Source of the DNA: Sesamum alatum
Taxonomy: Eukaryota; Streptophyta; Magnoliopsida; Lamiales; Pedaliaceae
Length of the DNA stretch: 64,000 bases
NCBI GenBank assembly: GCA_034509735.1
Contig: JACGWO010000008.1
Location: 12,659,864 to 12,723,863 of the forward strand
Direction of reading: 5' to 3'
Shown: positions 57,239 through 64,000 of the stretch, one piece after another
How positions within the stretch are numbered: the stretch's first letter is position 1
Layout of the letters: each line of letters begins with the position of its first letter
Position numbers and translations under genes: made by a program
Notes under the pieces: generated by a model
Told to the model about the DNA's origin: nothing
Database searches by the model: none
The model's input: only the letters and a program-made list of their open reading frames with translations

Positions 57239-58665
57239 ATGGCGACTGGATCTGCTGCTACCAATCCGGCTATGGCGACTGGATCAGCTGCTATTAATCC
57301 GGCTACTATGGTTGTCCAACCACATGTGCCACAACTGATTACTGCCCAAGGAGAAAGGCCGAAGAAATTCTCTGGTAACGACTTTAAGAGATGGCATCAG
57401 AAGATGTTGTTTTACCTCACCACGTTGAACCTAGCTAGGTTCTTAAGTAAGGAAGCCTCCATTAATTCTGAGGAGGAGACTGATCCCCAACAAAGGGTTG
57501 CTTTTGATGCATGGGGACATGGGGATTTCTATGCAGAAACTACATCCTCAATGGCTTGAGTGATACGTTATACAACTTATACAGCTCAGCCAAGACTGCA
57601 AAAACCCTTTGAGAATGCTTGGAAAAGAAATACAAAACGGAGGATGTCGGCTTGAAGAAATTCATAGTCAGTAATTTCTTGAAATTCAAAATGGTGTATT
57701 CCAAAACGATAATGATCCAAGTCCAAGAATTTCAAATGATCTTGCATGATCTACATGCAGAAGGAATTAGGCTCAGTGAATCCTTCCAAGTAGCTGCGAT
57801 GATTGAAAAGCTACCTCTGATATGGAAGGAATTCAAAAGTTACTTGAATGGCGAGTTAGATGAAGAGATCTACATGGAACAACCTAAAGGGTTTGTCATT
57901 CCTGGCCAAGAAAAGAAGGTCTGTAGACTCATCAAATTGTTGTATGGGCTTAAACAAGCTCATAACAAATGACATGGAAAATTTGACAAACAATATTGTC
58001 GAGTGACTTCAAGGTCAACGAGTGTGATAGATGTGTCTATGTTAAAGACACTTCTAGCTCCTTTGTCATAGTCGATCTATATGTAGATGCTATGTTGACA
58101 AAAGGAAGCAATCTCTACCAAGAAAGTATTGGCAAAATATTGTGATATGAAAGACATAAGGTTTAACTGACGTAATGGTAGAGACTAAGATCTCTAAAAC
58201 GTCTGTAGACTTGTCTTATCATAGTCTCATCATGTTGAGATTGTACTAGAAAGTTCAATGTTCATGACCATTCACCTGCAAAGACTCATGCAGATAGAAA
58301 TCTACACTTAGAAAAGAACCAAGGTGAACACGAGGTCAAATTGAATTTTCAAGAATGATTGGTTGATTAAGGTATATAGAGAAAAGCACTCGTTCTGTTA
58401 TGAAATCTAGGGCTTCGTAATTTTTTGGTGTACGACCTTGTTGGACAAAAGCATGTGCCTGTTATTATGATATATTGTGAAAGTCGTTCGACTATTGAAA
58501 GGGCACGAAGCAATATGTGTAATGGTAAGTCGAGACATATACGTCGAATACATACTACCATAAGACAGTTGATCTCTAATGACATCATATCTATTAACTA
58601 TATAAGTCAAAGGATAATTTAGCGGATCCATTAATGAAAAGCCTTTCTAGAGATCAAGTGTATGG
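57239..58665 (+). pseudogene. copia derivative 2: gag fused to RT, RNase H remnant
   Basis: Co-linear with derivative 1 from ATG 57239 (MATGSAATNPAMATGS). It keeps the same gag-to-RT junction (KEFKSYLNGELDEEIYMEQP), a longer intact stretch KKVCRLIKLLYGLKQAHNK, the same YVDAM change and the same RNase H tail with more damage (IERARSNMCNGKSRHIRRIH). The shared junction and shared active-site change show both copies descend from one deleted master. Confidence 0.88.
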
Positions 58666-59228
58666 TTCGTCGAGGGGAATGGGATTAAAACCCGCCAATT
58701 AAATCTTTATAGCGGTAACCCAACCTTGTTGACTGTAGATCCCAAGATCTTGGTTCAATGGGACAACTAAGTTATAAAGATTGTGGAAATCACTTGGAGT
58801 TTTACTCCTTCCCATTCCTATGACAAAAGTGTTGTCAATAAAAGGGTAGATGTTAAGCTATAAGCTTCTAATAATTCATATTCTAAGTCAAGAACATTAT
58901 AGGAGATCACCTATATAAGTGTGAAGATGGGCCGCTTCAAATGCAAAACACTTATGAATCCAAGATGGAGTCCAGGGTCAAAACGGACTCAACCATGAGA
59001 ACCAAAGATATTAGAGAAGGCATTGTGGGGTACTATTGTCTTGGTTTACACCAACGGCTGAACAGTTCAAGACATCATGTTCACTGATTAGCCAAGTAAA
59101 TCCGATGGTATTCCCCTAAGGAAGGTTCAAAGCCACAAACTACCTGTCCTGATGCAATGACGTCTCGGTTGAAACTCTCTTGCATGTCTGCATGCTCATA
59201 TGCCTTAATTTTCATTCATGTGGGGGAT

Positions 59229-59440
59229 TGTTCGAAAAATGGTGAATGATAAATTAAAAAATAAATCGTGACAAGTGATTGGTTACGATGTGCGACGCAT
59301 AACAAACTCGTGATAGCTTATGACAGCTCGTGACACGTAGATGATGGTTGATGGGCCCCAATCATCATCCGGTTGTGTCTGATCAACCTAGTGGGTGTGT
59401 CATTTGGTTGAAATGATGTGTCCATTGGGTGAAACCTTTT
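59229..59440 (+). repeat. Third LTR, cut by CACTA insertion
   Basis: Starts TGTTCG (one change from TGTTGG) after the tgggggat polypurine tract. It runs co-linear with the other LTRs to 'gtgaaacctttt', where CACTACAAGAAAA begins. Confidence 0.9.
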
Positions 59441-59790
59441 CACTACAAGAAAACAGAGTTTCAGAGAAGGATTTTTCGTCTCTGAAGCATATATTTCCGT
59501 CGCTGAAGTATTAGCGACGGAAAATTTCCGTCGAAAAATCTGTTGCTGAAAGTCTTATGGTTGATTCCGTCGCTGAATCTGTCAGTAGACTTTAAGATGG
59601 AATAAATCTGTCGTAAAATCTGTCGCTATTACCAAACAAACATAAAATAAAGTATCTGTAAATCCGTCTTTAATCCGTCGTTAATTCCGTCTCTAAATAT
59701 GAAAAGGTTTCAAAGAATACATCTCTAATTCCGTCTTTGATTCTGTGGATGATTCCGTCTCTAAATCCGTCTCTAATTTTGTGGTTGAAG
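59441..59790. repeat. CACTA terminus and subterminal repeats
   Basis: After the 13-bp CACTACAAGAAAA end, short units tccgtcgctgaa, ccgtcgaaaaatctg, ccgtctctaaat and 'ctaattccgtct' recur in both orientations about a dozen times. In En/Spm such units bind the element's accessory protein. 59791-60226 is non-coding flank between these and the accessory gene. Confidence 0.85.
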
Positions 59791-60226
59791 ACAAATCTCC
59801 ATTTTCAATTCAATCCCTAATTTTCTTTTAATAAACCTGAAATAAAATTAGACCAAAATATCTTACAAAATAAGATACCACAACTAATAACAAATGCAAT
59901 AAACATCGACCATATGCAAAAATCATACAGAAACCAATTAATGTACCTAAAACTATAGTGTAGGAGACACTATCATTGTCTACCAAGAAGAAATACAAGA
60001 AAACAAATGCTTGAAACAACACATTGGCAAAACACCCAAAGTTGTAGAAGATTTCTTCCTTAACATTTTCAACTCAAAGATTCATAAATTTCATGCTTCA
60101 TTCCTCCTTTGAACCTGTTGAGACATCAAGAATGCAAAAACTTAGTGAGTTGAATCAGAAAAAGGTCAAACTGATAACATGACATCTCATCTATTAAAAT
60201 AACGCTCTTACCAAATCAGAAATGTC

Positions 60227-62072
60227 CTATCGATTTGCACCAAAATCTTGGTACTCCTTGGGTCCAGATCCACGTGCAAATCGACGATTGGTGTATCCCA
60301 CCTCTTGAATTAATTTGCGTACCATTTCTTCCAGCTCCCCTGCCCTCCTTTGTGCATCTTCTTCCCTCCTTCGTGCATCTTCTTCTCTCCTTCTCGCATC
60401 TTCTTCCCTCTTTCGGGACTCCTCAAGAGCCTGCTCCAGCATCTTTTTACTCTCTGCTTCTCGTCTTAAAAAGTTCTTCTTGCATTTTCATAGTTAACTC
60501 ATTATATTTTTCATCCATTGCTTTTGTTAACTCATTATATCTTTCTTCAGATTCCCTAAGTGTTGAAGTAACGGAAATTCTGCTAAATATATCAGAAGAT
60601 TGACTATGCCCAAATCCATATATGCGACCCTTAGACGGCCCTCTAGTTACGTCACACCATGATTGAATATCAATCGAAGACTCGATGGATTCGTTATTAC
60701 CACCTATTTTTGCCATATAATCCCCCTATTGTGACATGCAAAGAATATCATGTAATAAGAATCTAACTTATTATATTTGTCTAACAATAATGAACAAAAA
60801 AGACTACAAAAGGTACTTACATTAACTTTTTTTGATTTACTATCTACAAAGTCTCCGGTCCCGTGGTTTCTTCTGTGCGTTCTATGAAACAACTCCAATT
60901 CACTTACTTCACGGCCAAGCTCTTTTTCCTAAAATCATATGAACAATATCAATATCTAGCAAAATAAATGCACTAAAATTAAAATCTTTTGAAACTTCAA
61001 AATAAAGTTTACCATCCTCATCTTGTGTGCTCCCTGTGGAATGGAACCACCAGTGTGTTGTGTAATGCAACCCTCCTTCTCAGTTATGCGATTCTTTTGG
61101 GCAATTATGCATTTTCCCTTATAATTCTCTGCACTCCAGTGCTTCTCAACCAATTCATCCCATATATGGGTGTGCATCCAATCAGGGCCTCTACCAATCA
61201 TATCTAATGCACACAGCTCTCTACCTAATTCTTTACTTGCATTTTCTAATGCGTTTCGTTTGGCTCTGTAAATCATCTCTCTAAATCTAGGACTTGCATT
61301 TTCATTCCACACCTTTCTCATTTGCATATCCGTGAGATCATCCCATCAATACCTCATCTAACATTATTTAAACAATTTGATATTTTTAATCATCTTAAGT
61401 ATAGAATAAGTCTAATATTATAATAATTGAAAAGGCACTGTGACAAAAATTACCTTAAATCTCTCCCAAAGCAAATTTTTAGTTGGCTTTGGCACTTTAT
61501 GCCATCTTGGCCATGCCTCTCCAAAAATGCCCTTAATGTCGTTTGTAAGATTCCGGGAAACATCAGTTTCGATAAATCTAATTATCAAAGTCATTTAAAA
61601 ATATTAATAAATGCAATTCTTTATTTATAAACTAAAATTCAAACAATACAAAGAAATTTTTATTTACCTATTATTAATCACATTCACCTTTAACCTTTGA
61701 TCAAGATTTTCTGGAACCTGTGATCCTCGGTTAGGTCCTCTTCGTCGACTTTGTGAAGTGACATCATCACTTTCCTCTCCAATAATAGGATCATTCCTTG
61801 ACTCTAAGGGTATCGTCTCATCAACTTATAGAATTTTAGAAATGAAATATATGAATGTCAAGGTATACAAAGATCACATAAACAAGGAATGATTATACCT
61901 CAGTGTGAAGGTCAGGTGCTCTCGGCAAAGTATTTGATGAAGTTCTTTGTTCGTGCTCCGCAACATGAGATGACTCAACTCCTAACAACTCTTCATCACG
62001 AATGTGCAAACTTGTCCCTTGACCTCGTCCGTGGCCTCGCCCTCGCCCTCGCCCTTGCGCTCTAGTCACCAT
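60227..62072 (-). pseudogene. CACTA accessory protein, Transposase_24 family, six exons
   Basis: The start ATG is at 62070-62072 (MVTRAQGRGRGRGHGRGQG). Exons by splice consensus and phase: 61899-62072, 61668-61816, 61454-61577, 61013-61357, 60821-60928, 60227-60725. Landmarks are ETDVSRNLTNDIKGIF, WHKVPKPTKNLLWERFK, MQMRKVWNENASPRFREM, LVEKHWSAENYKGKC, GSIPQGAHKMRM, EKELGREVSELELFHRTH, then a charged coiled coil (REEDARRREEDARRREED split in repeats). The conserved HTGGSI and ELF-RTH motifs identify the Ptta/En/Spm plant family, thought to bind subterminal repeats. A TGA at 61346-61348 (RY-stop-WDDL) and a one-base frameshift in a T run near 60470 are the only lesions seen. All five introns have GT-AG borders. 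An alternative acceptor could avoid the TGA. Confidence 0.85.
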
Positions 62073-62301
62073 CTTGTTTTAAACAAAATGAACCACCACT
62101 TAAAATACATACCAAGAGCACATGTAAAAAAAAGTTTTATACTAATTATTACATATGTCAAATACAATTTAACGAAATAGATACGTATAATGGAACGAAA
62201 AAAAAAAAGAAATTCACAAATAGTTACGATGTTACACATGTCTTAATCATTCCTGAAATATACAAATTATTAGAATTTCTAAAATACTATTGCATATCTA
62301 C

Positions 62302-64000
62302 TCAATCATCAATTTCGATATCATCATCATTATCACTAGAATCATGATCCTCGTCATCTTGCTCATCTTCTTCGGATTCAATTTCTTCAATCTCTTCTTC
62401 ATCCTGCTCTTCATCTCTTATCCTAGTTGAATTGGAGTTCATGGTATACCGGAGTGCTTCAAACTCATTCAAATCTACTTCTTCTGCCTCTTCATCCGAA
62501 ATAATGTTGATCCCATCAAGATCAGTTACCATAGAGATAGGTTGTAGATTTGAAACCTCGCCTTCTTGAAAAGCATTCTCTACTCTTGGTTCAACATTCT
62601 CACCTTGTCCTGCAACTAATGGAATATTAAATTTGCCTATAGCTTTTACTTTGCACACCGCCCACCAATCACGCCTTTCCCTTTTCGAGCTAGGAAAACT
62701 TGTAAAATACACTTGCTGAGCTTGAGAAGCCAATATAAAAGGGTCATCCGTGCTCAATTTTAATTTAGAATTAATTTCCACAAGACCACATTTATGCCTT
62801 TTCAGTCTCTTATCTGAGGTATCATACCAATGGCATTTAAACAACGCGACACCACGCCCCAATCCATAATATTCCAACTCCACAATTTCTTCCAGCAATC
62901 CATAGTAGTCCACTTCACATTCACTGTAAGTACTCCCTAACACGCATACACCATAGTTTGTTGTTGCTTTAGAGTGACCATACTCTACAGTGTGGAACTT
63001 GAACCCGTTAACAAAGTATCCTTTATAGTATGAAACTCGCCGACTTGGGCCATTAGCTAGCTTCCTTGTATCATCATCAACTGGACTTTGAGTTTGTCGA
63101 ATCTATTACAAAAGAGCATTAAATGTTAAAAATATGTATTTTCAAACTATTATGTTTATGAAATTGCAAGCAGTACACTACTTACATGAGCAAGTAGCCA
63201 CTAGGCAAAGTCTCGATCACGTATGATATCAAGTTCCATATCAGTTATTCTTGGAAATTGTTGTCTCTTTTCTTTATAAAATTTCCTAAATGATTTGAGA
63301 TTATTATATAACTTCTATATCGATTTATGTAATAAAATAAGATAATAATACAAGACGCAGAGAACTTACATCAGATATGGATCGATTTTATCAATAATTC
63401 AACAATACATATCTATGTGCTGCTTTCATCTCATCCTCATCAAGATATCTACCTGCAATTCGAGAACCAAGTGGTCGTCCTGGATGTGTAGAAATTAATA
63501 AATTCCCGCAAGGATTTATCGTTCCTCCATCATCATTTCGTGGAACCCGATTTAATTGAGTAGGTACATTTGGCTCGAAATATGCTGAGCAAAATGTTGA
63601 AACTTCTTCAATCATATATGCTTCAACAATTGAAGCCTCTACTCGAGCCCGATTTTCAATTCTTTTCTTCAAATGACGTAGAAACCTACAATTTGTCATA
63701 TTTTTTCTTAATTTAATATAAATAGTATTATCAATAAAAGAAAAATAATTAACTGGTGAATACCTCTGAAATGGATATATCCACCGATATTGCACAGGCC
63801 CACCAACCTTCGCTTCATATGCAAGATGAATTGGCAAGTGCTCCATTGAGTCAAAAAACCCGGGTGGAAATATCTTTTCAAATTTGCACAATATCTCAAC
63901 AATGTTCTTTTCAAGTTGTTCCATGTGCTCCACACGCAACACCATTAAGCATATGTCTCTAAAAAAGATGCTAAGCTCTGTTAGTGCTTCCCAAATTGGT
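62302..64000 (-). pseudogene. CACTA TNP2-type transposase, C-terminal part
   Basis: Minus-strand exons: 63764 to beyond the window (WEALTELSIFFRDIC, LEKNIVEILCKFEKIFPPGFF, AYEAKVGGPVQYRWIYPF), 63370-63685 (FLRHLKKRIENRARVEASI, FNR-like LNRVPRNDDGG), 63186-63285 (KFYKEKRQQFPRITDMELD) and 62302-63102 (RRVSYYKGYFVNGFKFHT, VDYYGLLEEIVELEYYG, FKCHWYD, DPFILASQAQQVYF). The first two are DUF4218, the last DUF4216, both hallmarks of TNP2 transposases. An acidic tail (EEDEQDDEDHDSSDNDDD) ends it. A frameshift near 63391 and a TAG at about 63210 (FA-stop-W) break the frame. The stop is 230 bp upstream of the accessory gene's start, the same strand and order as En/Spm. Confidence 0.88.

Larger units (their letters stand above)
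53322..59440 (+). mobile_element. Two tandem copies of a deleted Ty1/copia derivative
   Basis: The order is LTR (53322), interior 1, chimeric LTR (56075), interior 2, truncated LTR (59229). LTRs begin TGTTGG after a polypurine tract (gggggat) and contain a TATA box (ctataaatagg, near 53713). Each interior has the same structure: copia gag fused to the second half of RT, then RNase H, all decayed. The middle LTR is a join: from 56692 the sequence jumps back to the 'cattgggtgaaacc' position, which suggests recombination between two neighbouring elements rather than two clean insertions. The last LTR is interrupted by the CACTA element at 59441. Confidence 0.88.
59441..64000 (-). mobile_element. 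CACTA (En/Spm) DNA transposon, partial
   Basis: The terminus reads CACTACAAGAAAACAGAG, the usual plant CACTA end. It is followed by about 340 bp of short subterminal motifs (ccgtcgctgaa, ccgtctctaa). Two minus-strand genes follow: an accessory protein of the Transposase_24 (Ptta/En/Spm) family with six exons, and upstream of it a TNP2-type transposase of which the DUF4218 and DUF4216 parts are visible. The other terminus and the transposase catalytic domain lie beyond 64000. It inserted into the third LTR of the copia derivative; the 3-bp duplication (probably ttt) cannot be confirmed. Confidence 0.92.

Noticed and set aside
60235..60603. Plus-strand reading frame rich in Ser, Leu and Pro
   Set aside because: It is the antisense of the coiled-coil exon of the CACTA accessory gene.

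Overview
The window looks like a heterochromatic or intergenic block of a nuclear plant genome, probably a eudicot. It is AT-rich and holds almost nothing but transposable elements, many nested in or abutting one another. Plant-specific families set the kingdom: Ty1/copia and Ty3/gypsy LTR elements with plant-type primer binding sites, two L1-like LINEs, a tRNA-derived SINE, MULEs and MULE-type MITEs, Helitron-like repeats, plant mobile domain (PMD) genes and a CACTA (En/Spm) element. I found no intact single-copy host gene. The only recognisable host sequences are two captured fragments, an exon of a mitochondrial IscA-like 2 gene and a piece of a zeatin O-glucosyltransferase-like gene. Both lie inside a non-autonomous LTR element.

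Layout. 1-1.02 kb is a probable LTR remnant. 1.25-6.03 kb is a structurally complete Ty1/copia element on the minus strand with a perfect 5-bp target duplication but broken genes. 7.33-13.14 kb is a near full-length GC-rich L1-like LINE (LINE-A) with a 20-bp target duplication. 13.2-19.2 kb is AT-rich and carries a diverged tandem array, a dispersed ~480-bp repeat split by a MULE-type MITE, and two small Helitrons end to end. The second Helitron is split by another L1-like element (LINE-B, 19.36-26.60 kb), of a lineage with an RNase H domain and a hairpin-rich 3' UTR. 26.9-28.7 kb is a collapsed MULE in which a PMD gene and a mudrA-type transposase converge on an internal deletion, with strong foldbacks upstream.

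29.56-34.01 kb is a LARD-like LTR element carrying the two captured host fragments. 34.3-42.0 kb holds three MULE-type MITEs, a decayed PMD/coiled-coil gene and a SINE with a perfect 17-bp target duplication. 42.17-47.24 kb is a Ty3/gypsy element that has lost most of pol and has three different tandem arrays next to its 3' LTR. 47.56-53.05 kb is a pair of related Helitron-like units carrying a 53-bp minisatellite with a 12-bp palindrome (5 versus 11 copies). 53.32-59.44 kb is two copies of one deleted Ty1/copia derivative in tandem. From 59.441 kb to the window end is a CACTA element inserted in the last copia LTR, with a six-exon accessory gene and the C-terminal half of a TNP2-type transposase.

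How the parts relate. Nesting gives relative ages: the CACTA is younger than the copia derivative, LINE-B is younger than the Helitron it splits, and the MITE at 17.94 kb is younger than the repeat it splits. LTR pairs differ by about 3-5 percent by eye (14 of 416, 10 of 281 and about 24 of 523 positions), so the LTR elements are fairly recent although their genes are already broken. Several of the nonsense codons checked in conserved contexts fit C-to-T or G-to-A change, as expected for methylated, silenced DNA. No element here appears able to move on its own, with the possible exception of the CACTA, whose transposase N-terminus lies outside the window.
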